In this document: positions 1-5,364 of the stretch, one piece after another
How the letters are laid out: each line of letters starts with the position of its first letter
How positions within the stretch are numbered: position 1 is the first letter of the stretch
Source of the DNA: Caldora sp. SIO3E6
GTDB lineage: Bacteria > Cyanobacteriota > Cyanobacteriia > Cyanobacteriales > Coleofasciculaceae
Direction of reading: 5' to 3'
DNA length: 5,394 nt
NCBI GenBank assembly: GCA_010672185.1
Contig: JAAHHL010000562.1
Span: 1 to 5,394 of the forward strand
Made by a program: the position numbers and the translations under genes
The notes under the pieces: generated by a model
Databases searched by the model: none
What the model was told of the DNA's origin: nothing
What the model saw: only the letters and a program-made list of their open reading frames with translations

Positions 1-75
1 TGCGGCACTCGCACCTCATTCCTTACTGATTAGTCTCCTGACTTTCGGCGAGTGCCCCCAGACTTTTTGAGAAGG
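1..75. other. Foreign or broken end segment joined to the beta-helix gene
   Basis: These bases do not look like the upstream part of the Ig-like domain that starts at about base 76. The beta-helix reading frame is closed by an in-frame TAG at 31-33. A second frame (2-67) is open to a TGA at 68-70 and gives about 22 unrecognised residues. A perfect 9-bp inverted repeat, GGCACTCGC at 4-12 and GCGAGTGCC at 48-56, encloses a 35-base interval. The segment could be the edge of an inserted element, a rearrangement joint or an assembly end artefact. The sequence alone does not decide between these. Confidence 0.45.
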
Positions 76-1677
76 TTCAATGCTGATGGTACATTTACCT
101 ACGATCCAGCAGCAGGCTTCGATGGTACTGACTCGTTCTTCTACAGCCTTTCCAATGCTGGGGGAAGTGATGTCGCCGAAGTAGAATTCACAGTGGACGA
201 TGTAATCTGGTTTATTGACAACAGTGCAGGCGGTTCTACCAACGAAGGTACCCTAGAAAATCCCTTCACCTCATTGGCAGCCTTCAATAGCGCCAATGAT
301 GGTGTAGGCAACAACCCTGAAGCTGGTGACAATATTTTCCTATACAGTGGCTCCAGCAACTACACAGGTGGTGTTACCCTGTTGGACAATCAAACCTTGA
401 TTGGTCAAGGGGTAACTGGGACTTCCCTAGAAAATGAGCTGGGCATTACCCTGGCTCCCTTTAGCAGTAGTTCTCTCCCCAGTATCGGAGGCACTGATCC
501 AGTGATTACCAATGCCAGTGGTGATGGCATTACCCTAGCATCGGGGAATACAATTCGCGGTCTCAACATCAATAATACTTCCGGTGATGGGATTAGCGGC
601 TCTAATGTGAGTGACATTGCCATTAGCGAGGTGGACATCAGTAATACAGGTGTCCACGGCATTGACCTCAACACAGTTACCAACTTCACTTATGAGGACA
701 GCGAGATTATTGAGGCTGGCAATGAGAATGCTGAGAACAGCATCCATATCCGTAATCTGTTCGGCACCAACCTGATTGAGGATGTCCGCTTGGATGAAAT
801 TAACGAAAGTGGCATCGACATCCGTAACAATACGACAGATGATGGCACTACCGACAGCCTCACCATTCGCCGCTTGACTGTGGAAGAGCATAGCGGAAAC
901 TTTGGCGAGGATGGCATCTTAGCTGAAGCCAACGGCACATCTAACCTGACCCTGTTAATTGATGACAGCGACTTTGACATCAATGAAGACGGCTCGCTTG
1001 GGGTCTTGGTCAACTCCCAGGGGACGGCTACCCTGGATCTCACGATTCAGAATAGTACATTCAATGCTGGAGATGCCAATGGCACTGGCTCTATTCAGGT
1101 TAATAACGCGGGGAACAGTAATGCCACGGTTGTGATCGATAATAACGACATCAACAACAGCAACGGTAACTCGATTAATGTCCTCAACAACGATAACGCT
1201 ACATCAGTAACCACCATCAGCAACAATGAGATTGATGGGGATAGTACCGATAACACTGGGTTCGGGATTCGAGTGTTGCAGGATGAAAACGGCTCACAAA
1301 CAGTCTTAATTGACAACAACACCATTGATACTCACAATTTTACAGCCATTCTCCTGAATGCAAGGGATGGCAACGGGGTGTTGAATGCCACAGTGACAAA
1401 TAACACTAACACGACTGAACCTCTCTTTGAATTTGAGGCCGGTTTTGCTGCAACATCAGAAGACCAGAACACCTTGAATGTCAGTCTTTCCGGGAACGAT
1501 TTTAATGGCAGAAATAATTTCTCAGGGACTGAAGACATCGCTCTGAATCAGTTCGATAGTTCAACTTTGAATGTCACCCAAGCTAGTACTGCAAATCTTA
1601 GCGCATTGAATAATGGCAATACAGTGGGAATTACTGGCTCGGTTAACTTTAATCAGCCTGCACCTCCCACACCATAG
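52..1677 (+). CDS. Beta-helix repeat surface/secreted protein, 5'-truncated, with Ig-like domain remnant
   Basis: The product is probably an extracellular or surface repeat protein of adhesin type; no enzyme motif is visible. Residues 9-49 match the second half of a bacterial Ig/cadherin-like repeat (NADGTFTYDPAAGFDGTDSF, then a closing EVEFTV strand). From residue 51 (VIWFIDNSAGG) a right-handed beta-helix domain begins, with the typical opening GDNIFLYSG and TLLDNQTLIGQG (about 93-120). Asn/Asp/Thr-rich rungs of the type TISNNEID and LIDNNTID run to about 530. The chain ends in a Pro-rich tail (QPAPPTP), with no autotransporter barrel and no PEP-CTERM. The listed GTG start at 52 is only nominal: an in-frame stop lies at 31-33, no signal peptide follows, no Shine-Dalgarno is evident, and homology starts in mid-domain. 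The real gene almost certainly began further upstream with a signal peptide and more Ig repeats. The 541-aa stretch has no Lys, no Cys and no internal Met, and is strongly acidic. It converges with the glycosyltransferase gene. Family confidence is good; the ligand is unknown. Confidence 0.8.
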   Translation: MPPDFLRRFNADGTFTYDPAAGFDGTDSFFYSLSNAGGSDVAEVEFTVDDVIWFIDNSAGGSTNEGTLENPFTSLAAFNSANDGVGNNPEAGDNIFLYSGSSNYTGGVTLLDNQTLIGQGVTGTSLENELGITLAPFSSSSLPSIGGTDPVITNASGDGITLASGNTIRGLNINNTSGDGISGSNVSDIAISEVDISNTGVHGIDLNTVTNFTYEDSEIIEAGNENAENSIHIRNLFGTNLIEDVRLDEINESGIDIRNNTTDDGTTDSLTIRRLTVEEHSGNFGEDGILAEANGTSNLTLLIDDSDFDINEDGSLGVLVNSQGTATLDLTIQNSTFNAGDANGTGSIQVNNAGNSNATVVIDNNDINNSNGNSINVLNNDNATSVTTISNNEIDGDSTDNTGFGIRVLQDENGSQTVLIDNNTIDTHNFTAILLNARDGNGVLNATVTNNTNTTEPLFEFEAGFAATSEDQNTLNVSLSGNDFNGRNNFSGTEDIALNQFDSSTLNVTQASTANLSALNNGNTVGITGSVNFNQPAPPTP

Positions 1678-1682
1678 TCTGA

Positions 1683-1722
1683 CTCAAGTAATTGGCTCTG
1701 TTATCTGAGCTAATTACTTGAG
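1683..1722 (+). terminator. Long hairpin just after the beta-helix gene, no T-tract
   Basis: The arms CTCAAGTAATTGGCTC (1683-1698) and GAGCTAATTACTTGAG (1707-1722) pair over 16 bp with a single G-T wobble, around an 8-base loop. The hairpin starts 5 bases after the TAG stop at 1675-1677. No run of T follows, so it may protect the mRNA 3' end or slow polymerase ahead of the canonical terminator 34 bases downstream, rather than terminate by itself. Confidence 0.6.
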
Positions 1723-1756
1723 GTTGGATGCCTGTTAGCATCTGATCTGAAATCTG

Positions 1757-1791
1757 AAACCGGTGCTGGCTTGAGTTAGCGCCGGTTTTTT
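1757..1791 (+). terminator. Rho-independent terminator of the beta-helix gene
   Basis: The arms AAACCGGTGCT (1757-1767) and AGCGCCGGTTT (1778-1788) pair over 11 bp with one T-G wobble and a 10-base loop. The stem is GC-rich in its middle and runs into six T residues (1786-1791), the standard intrinsic terminator layout for plus-strand transcription. It serves the gene that ends at 1677. Confidence 0.85.
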
Positions 1792-1818
1792 GTGGAACTT
1801 AATGCTTGGTCTATCTGC

Positions 1819-1987
1819 AGGTGAAGCATTCGCAGAGTAATTTACAGCGTTTTGCGCTCTAACAAAGTACAGCAGGTAAAAGTCCCCCTTTTTAAGGGGG
1901 ATGCGAGGGGGATCAACAATGTACCCCATAGCAAAGCAAACTGCTGTATCGCGATCGCTTACCATTTTTGGTGCGAATGCTTCGCCT
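1819..1987. repeat. MITE-like nested palindromic element, about 169 bp
   Basis: The ends form inverted repeats of 16 bp with one mismatch: AGGTGAAGCATTCGCA (1819-1834) against TGCGAATGCTTCGCCT (1972-1987). Inside lies a second inverted pair, TACAGCAG (1868-1875) and CTGCTGTA (1941-1948). At the core is a hairpin, TCCCCCTT (1883-1890) with AAGGGGGA (1894-1901), followed by another G-run. The element has no coding capacity. The GAAGCATTCGC-type ends and the TCCCCCTT core resemble dispersed cyanobacterial repeats, from general knowledge of these genomes. No target-site duplication could be seen, so the exact borders and the mobile origin are inferred. Confidence 0.6.
1951..1958. repeat. HIP1 octamer GCGATCGC
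   Basis: This is the highly iterated palindrome typical of many cyanobacterial genomes. It lies inside the MITE-like element, in the 12-base context CGCGATCGCTTA that is also found at 3596. Confidence 0.9.
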
Positions 1988-2024
1988 AAGCAAGTGTTTT
2001 CTTAACCTTCACAGTATGTCAAAC

Positions 2025-3269
2025 TTAGATCTTGCACGCCTGTTGCCTACCTTCGAGACAAAGCTCAGTAAAAAGTTGATCCCATTGCTGAGCTATATTG
2101 TCCCATTGAAATTTAGAAGATGTTGCGAGGGCATATGCCTGCTCAGACTTTTTGCGTAGTAACTCAGGTTGACTATATAGATCCTCCAGGGCGGTAGCAA
2201 CATCTTGTGCCGACACAATTTGGTGTTGTACATCCTCCAATGGATGGTAAAAGCTAGAGACAGGATCGATCAAAATAGCTACATCCTCCCACAATTCAGC
2301 ACAGGCGCTATGCCTAGGCATAATCTGAGCTGCTCCAGTTGCCCCATGTTCAAAAGGGATTAAACCCCACCCCTCGCCAGTGGAAGTGTTTAAACCAACA
2401 TCGCAAGCGTTATAGATTAGGTTGAGTTGCTCATCAGATACATAATGGCTACATTGTTCAGTTTCAGTAGTTGTTAACAACAGTCGATCTGTGATGCCAT
2501 ACTGCTTTGCCAACTTCTGCACGTTGTAACCCCTATGCTGTGCTTCCATATGTAAGTAGAGCTTGACATTATTGGGCTTGTTTCGGGCAAATAAAGCAAA
2601 GGCTTCGAGAGTAATATCAACTCGTTTCCGAGAATCGTTACGATTGGCATTTAAGACAATAAATGCGTCTTGGAGTTCTGGTTGTTGGGGAAATAGTTGC
2701 CGCCGAGCTTGCTGACGACTTTGGTAAAAATTATTATTAGACGCGCAAGGTCGGAATAAATGAGAATCAATTCCATGGGGAATAATATCTAGGCTAGGCA
2801 ATCTCAGTTTAGGCTGTTCTTGAGCTAATTTTGCCAAAGCAGACTCAACCACATTCCAACCAAATTGAGTAAAGAGTACGAGCCGATCCAATTTTTCTAC
2901 ATCCTCAAATTTCCTAGGACTAGCATCTGTTCCATCAATTGGGCAGTAATGGACAATTTTGAACTGATGTTTGAATTTATCCCAGCTCTTTCTGTGAACA
3001 GAGTTCATATAGTAATCGTGGACAATCCAAACTAGTTGTGGTCGAATTTTGACTAAAAGATCTGGTAATTGTTCCGCGCCAAAGATATCACCCATCCGAA
3101 CGTTAGGATAAATTTTCCAGCCGTTATTGAGTGGCGCTCCTTGATAGTTAAAACCAAAATGGTGAAACTCATACCGTGCCTGAAGACGCTCCAAAATGCT
3201 ACGGACGACCCTAGCATATCCCGTCGGCTCGACTGCTGCACCAATAACTAAAATGGGTATTCGGCTCAT
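2025..3269 (-). CDS. GT4-type (GT-B fold) glycosyltransferase
   Basis: This is predicted to be a retaining, nucleotide-sugar-dependent glycosyltransferase of the cytoplasm or inner membrane face, of the kind that builds exopolysaccharide, lipopolysaccharide or other glycoconjugates; donor and acceptor cannot be told. With the start at 3269 it has 414 residues, a normal GT-B length. The N-terminal Rossmann half opens with PILVIGAAVEPTGYARVVRS, including the glycine turn and GYAR at 17-20. An IPHGID linker motif lies at about 163-168. The C-terminal half has LNANRNDSRKRVD (about 206-218), which supplies basic residues expected to contact the donor phosphates. It also has GEGWGLIPFE (about 298-307), whose E299 and E307 make the E-x7-E motif of GT4 enzymes. 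The ATG at 3269 is chosen because the frame continues to a TTG at 3368 only by reading through a palindromic repeat, and the Rossmann strand begins right after this Met. No clear Shine-Dalgarno precedes it. It lies downstream of the MACPF gene on the same strand. Confidence 0.9.
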   Translation of the reverse strand: MSRIPILVIGAAVEPTGYARVVRSILERLQARYEFHHFGFNYQGAPLNNGWKIYPNVRMGDIFGAEQLPDLLVKIRPQLVWIVHDYYMNSVHRKSWDKFKHQFKIVHYCPIDGTDASPRKFEDVEKLDRLVLFTQFGWNVVESALAKLAQEQPKLRLPSLDIIPHGIDSHLFRPCASNNNFYQSRQQARRQLFPQQPELQDAFIVLNANRNDSRKRVDITLEAFALFARNKPNNVKLYLHMEAQHRGYNVQKLAKQYGITDRLLLTTTETEQCSHYVSDEQLNLIYNACDVGLNTSTGEGWGLIPFEHGATGAAQIMPRHSACAELWEDVAILIDPVSSFYHPLEDVQHQIVSAQDVATALEDLYSQPELLRKKSEQAYALATSSKFQWDNIAQQWDQLFTELCLEGRQQACKI

Positions 3270-3299
3270 ACTTGGAATGACTAAAAATGTAGGTTGGGC

Positions 3300-3329
3300 T
3301 GTAGAGACGTTGCCTGCAACGTCTCTACA
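3300..3329. repeat. Perfect 30-bp palindromic repeat of cyanobacterial type
   Basis: The half-sites TGTAGAGACGTTGC (3300-3313) and GCAACGTCTCTACA (3316-3329) are perfect complements separated by two bases. This is a very familiar dispersed palindrome in cyanobacterial genomes. It lies 30 bases upstream of the glycosyltransferase ATG, so it would form a strong hairpin in the 5' leader if transcription starts further up. Confidence 0.85.
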
Positions 3330-3356
3330 TCTAGCCGGATCAAGATTTTTCTTGAT

Positions 3357-3377
3357 ATGAGGGGTCAAACCCCTTAT
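3357..3377. repeat. Compact hairpin ATGAGGGGT / ACCCCTTAT
   Basis: The arms at 3357-3365 and 3369-3377 pair over 9 bp, with one G-T wobble, around a 3-base CAA loop. No T-tract follows on either strand. It belongs to the hairpin cluster upstream of the glycosyltransferase. Confidence 0.6.
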
Positions 3378-3414
3378 TCAACCGCAGTATCCTAGGAGGG
3401 GAGGAGCTCCTGCC

Positions 3415-3439
3415 CCCCCTTCCCTTGCAGGGAAGGGGG
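3415..3439. repeat. G/C-run hairpin repeat
   Basis: CCCCCTTCCCT (3415-3425) and AGGGAAGGGGG (3429-3439) are perfect complements around a 3-base loop and are followed by TTGGGGGGTTAGGTT. This is a recognisable dispersed repeat type of cyanobacteria. A 10-bp palindrome, AGGAGCTCCT, abuts it at 3402-3411. The very stable stem could stall transcription arriving from the MACPF gene. Confidence 0.75.
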
Positions 3440-3462
3440 TTGGGGGGTTAGGTTGAAAAGTG

Positions 3463-3491
3463 ATGGGCAAAGCGCGAAAAGTCTTGCCCAT
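3463..3491 (-). terminator. Possible weak terminator of the MACPF gene
   Basis: ATGGGCAA (3463-3470) and TTGCCCAT (3484-3491) form an 8-bp stem with a 13-base loop. Read on the minus strand, the stem is followed after three bases by TTTT. This arrangement is only loosely like an intrinsic terminator, and the site is more than 110 bases beyond the MACPF stop codon. Confidence 0.3.
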
Positions 3492-3596
3492 TCAGTAATT
3501 GAGAGATACAATGGGTCTTATCCCTAGCTTAATTGACCCACAGTATCTTCATTACGCTGCGCTAAAGCACCACGTTACGGTTACAATCGTTTCCAC

Positions 3597-3604
3597 GCGA
3601 TCGC
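3597..3604. repeat. HIP1 octamer directly abutting the MACPF stop codon
   Basis: GCGATCGC at 3597-3604 touches the TAA stop of the MACPF gene (TTA on the plus strand at 3605-3607). It shares the 12-base context CGCGATCGCTTA with the HIP1 copy at 1951. Confidence 0.9.
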
Positions 3605-5152
3605 TTAACTAGTTTTAGATAAGCCTGCACCGAAGGAATATAGTTGACTACCGGGCGTACTATAGAATAAGACTTCTTGTTCTGCTTCAACAGTGTTGAC
3701 ATTGAAACCCTTAAACAGTTCAATTGCTGTATCGGTTCCAGATTTGAAGATCCCCACAAAGGTATAGACAGTCTTATCCAAATTAGCACTACTGCCTGCC
3801 CTTGCTCCATTGAGCCAAGTTCGGACTTCTTCCCCTGCACCAGCAGTTAGCAACAGTTCATAGAAATCTGCAGTAGGTGGTGCATTAGTGAACATCTCAA
3901 AACTTACCAGAATCAGAATGTTATCAGAATTATTCCAACCTCCTTTGTTAATATCATTGAGCATTTTTTCATACATTTCAGGGTAGTTTACATTCCAGTT
4001 AGGTTTGTTTGAAGTGGTATAGTATTTGTTGTGAAGTACACCACTTTGGGAGAGATTAGTGCGGTCGAGAATTACCATTTGGTAACCGAATACGCGCTCT
4101 CCTGGATCATTTTTAGGTTTTATCTCATCTCCATTCAAGATAATCACTGGTAGAACAGGATCTTCGGGGAAAGCACGATTCGCAGAGTTTTCGATTGTCA
4201 TCCTTGGTCGTAGATTTCTTCCGTATTCCGTGAACGCCTGTTCGACAACCTCACTTTTGCTGCCAGTCAACTCCCAAATACCGCTCAATTGAAAATTAAC
4301 AACAGCAGGATCCATTTTAATACTTTCAGTCCATTCAGAGAAAGCATCTGTGGTTTTTTGAGCTGCGTCGTTATCAGTTGAGTCGTTGGCATCAACATTG
4401 ACTAATCCGGCGAGTTTGGTAACATCGCCACCTTGACCTAAGATGTTCACCGACCTATTGGAATAGTAGGATTTCCAACTACTACTACTCTTAACTGAAG
4501 CTGAAACACCTGCTGAATAAAACAATCCTTTGTACTCCGCTTCTACCGAGGCAGAGATTTCCTCCGTAGTGGTTTGGGAAGTTGTGGAAACAGCAGCATA
4601 GTATTGGAGAGTTGCCCCCAAGGTGACTCTAGAAACAAAATAGGCTCCAAAGTCATCGAAGAAATCAGCAAATTCTGTTAAGTTACTTTTATCGAGTATC
4701 TTGGGCAATTTGTCAACACGATCTTGGAACTCATCCGTTAAGTATTTGTCACTTGGCTTGAGTGTTAAGAGTGCCAGTTGGAAGTATTCATTGCGGTAAG
4801 CATAGTTATACTGGCTATTCTTGGAAAATTGTTTGCCGTAAGAAGCACTCATTTGCCCACTAAAGGCTCCATAGGAACCTTTGACGCTAGCGTTTGCAGA
4901 GATAGAATTCTGGAATTCTTCTCGGCTTGAAACTGAGTCTGCTTGAATAAAAGCCTCTGTTTGCTCAGCTCCAATAATATAATCGGGAAGTGCATATTGA
5001 TTCCCTAGAAAATAAAATTCCGTAGTACCCGCTTTGCTTAGGTCAAAAAGAGGTATAGTAACCGAATCAATATCGTGAGTTTCATAGATATTGAAACCTT
5101 GACCTACAAAGTTAGCCTGACTTAAATAGGGTACACCTTCGGCAGTTCTCAT
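3605..5152 (-). CDS. MACPF (membrane attack complex/perforin) pore-forming protein with C-terminal ILEI-like domain
   Basis: The 515-aa product is predicted to oligomerise on a target membrane and insert a beta-barrel pore. Residues about 14-320 carry the MACPF core. It opens with VGQGFNIY (16-23). A Ser/Ala-rich amphipathic stretch at about 74-125 corresponds to the first transmembrane hairpin region. The signature region FGAYFVSRVTLGA (168-180) aligns with the family pattern Y/W-G-T/S-H-F/Y-x6-G-G. A second Ser/Thr-rich stretch at about 188-233 would be the second hairpin region, followed by GQGGDV (239-244). WTESIKMDPAVVNFQLSGIW (274-293) matches the end of the fold. Residues about 350-483 form a separate domain (GYQMVILDR, NILILVSFE, PPTADFYELLLTAGAGEEV, YTFVGIF) that resembles ILEI/FAM3 lectin-like domains and may recognise the target; this assignment is less sure. 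No signal peptide or lipobox is present. The ATG at 5152 is supported by AGGAG nine bases upstream and by the domain starting right after it. The family call is firm; target and biological role are unknown. Confidence 0.92.
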   Translation of the reverse strand: MRTAEGVPYLSQANFVGQGFNIYETHDIDSVTIPLFDLSKAGTTEFYFLGNQYALPDYIIGAEQTEAFIQADSVSSREEFQNSISANASVKGSYGAFSGQMSASYGKQFSKNSQYNYAYRNEYFQLALLTLKPSDKYLTDEFQDRVDKLPKILDKSNLTEFADFFDDFGAYFVSRVTLGATLQYYAAVSTTSQTTTEEISASVEAEYKGLFYSAGVSASVKSSSSWKSYYSNRSVNILGQGGDVTKLAGLVNVDANDSTDNDAAQKTTDAFSEWTESIKMDPAVVNFQLSGIWELTGSKSEVVEQAFTEYGRNLRPRMTIENSANRAFPEDPVLPVIILNGDEIKPKNDPGERVFGYQMVILDRTNLSQSGVLHNKYYTTSNKPNWNVNYPEMYEKMLNDINKGGWNNSDNILILVSFEMFTNAPPTADFYELLLTAGAGEEVRTWLNGARAGSSANLDKTVYTFVGIFKSGTDTAIELFKGFNVNTVEAEQEVLFYSTPGSQLYSFGAGLSKTS

Positions 5153-5161
5153 TGTAATAAT

Positions 5162-5166
5162 CTCCT
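5162..5166 (-). promoter_or_regulatory. Ribosome binding site of the MACPF gene
   Basis: On the minus strand AGGAG ends nine bases before the ATG at 5152-5150. It is the only good Shine-Dalgarno in the window and fixes the MACPF start. The glycosyltransferase start has no comparable site. Confidence 0.75.
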
Positions 5167-5218
5167 ATGTACTAAAACAGCGGTCGTTGCTGATTTTGGG
5201 TATGGTTTTGCCCCTCTT

Positions 5219-5273
5219 GTCCCCCAATTCTGGAGGGGACTTTGAAAATTGTGTCCCCCCCAGAATTGCAGGG
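5219..5273. repeat. Degenerate palindromic repeat in the MACPF leader
   Basis: GTCCCC (5219-5224) pairs with GGGGAC (5235-5240), and CAATTCTGG (5225-5233) pairs with CCAGAATTG (5260-5268), so two overlapping hairpins are possible. The CCCCCAGAATTG-type sequence is a familiar dispersed cyanobacterial repeat. It lies about 70-120 bases upstream of the MACPF ATG and could be in the 5' untranslated leader or next to the promoter. Confidence 0.6.
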
Positions 5274-5277
5274 CTGT

Positions 5278-5364
5278 TTCATTCGATCAAGATGTACTTT
5301 TGTCAATGCCCTAAACACTCAATTTTAGCTGCCAATTTCTTGTTTACCTGGTCAAAATTGTCAA
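5278..5364 (-). promoter_or_regulatory. Candidate MACPF promoter region with repeated TTGAC
   Basis: Read on the minus strand, a consensus-like -35 TTGACA lies at 5306-5301. Seventeen bases further on is AATGAA (5283-5278), a poor -10 that matches TATAAT at only three positions. Upstream, TTGAC occurs twice 9 bases apart (5364-5360 and 5355-5351), which could be a regulator-binding direct repeat. This is inference only; the region is AT-rich and TTGAC is a common word in such DNA. Confidence 0.25.

Larger units (their letters stand above)
1678..2024. other. Convergent intergenic region, 347 bp, without a gene
   Basis: This spacer lies between two genes that point toward each other. It holds a long hairpin at 1683-1722, a rho-independent terminator at 1757-1791, a MITE-like nested palindromic element at 1819-1987 and one HIP1 octamer at 1951-1958. 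The short open frames that cross it run through these repeats, have no ribosome binding site and show no recognisable protein, so none is called. Confidence 0.8.
3270..3604. other. Repeat-rich spacer, 335 bp, without a gene
   Basis: The spacer between the MACPF stop and the glycosyltransferase start is packed with short palindromes (3300-3329, 3357-3377, 3402-3411, 3415-3439, 3463-3491, 3512-3540) and ends in a HIP1 site at 3597-3604. No coding frame in it is convincing. It must hold any separate promoter of the glycosyltransferase, but no clear -35/-10 pair stands out. Confidence 0.8.

Noticed and set aside
1..60. Group II intron or IS200/IS605 end at the left edge
   Set aside because: No domain V-like hairpin, no reverse transcriptase or transposase coding and no second end can be seen. 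The 9-bp inverted repeat alone is not specific.
141..1538. Several minus-strand open frames of 68-118 codons opposite the beta-helix gene
   Set aside because: They are antisense shadows of a repetitive, stop-poor gene. They show no recognisable fold, and the plus-strand protein has clear Ig-like and beta-helix motifs.
1390..1677. C-terminal autotransporter barrel or sorting signal in the beta-helix protein
   Set aside because: The last 100 residues stay Asn/Thr-rich beta-helix type and end in QPAPPTP. No amphipathic barrel strands, LPxTG or PEP-CTERM helix are visible.
1735..1965. Minus-strand 76-codon open frame
   Set aside because: It runs through the terminator and the MITE-like element, has no ribosome binding site and gives a low-complexity product with no family.
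3053..3251. Short open frames on both strands inside the glycosyltransferase 5' half
   Set aside because: They lie within the conserved Rossmann-coding part of the glycosyltransferase in other frames and have no features of their own.
3562..3840. Minus-strand 92-codon open frame overlapping the MACPF 3' end
   Set aside because: It is a frame-shifted shadow of the MACPF gene, which remains intact through this stretch in its own frame.
5351..5364. RpaB-type HLR1 box in the MACPF upstream region
   Set aside because: The TTGAC words repeat every 9 bases and differ in core sequence from the TTACA repeats of HLR1, so the match is too weak to call.
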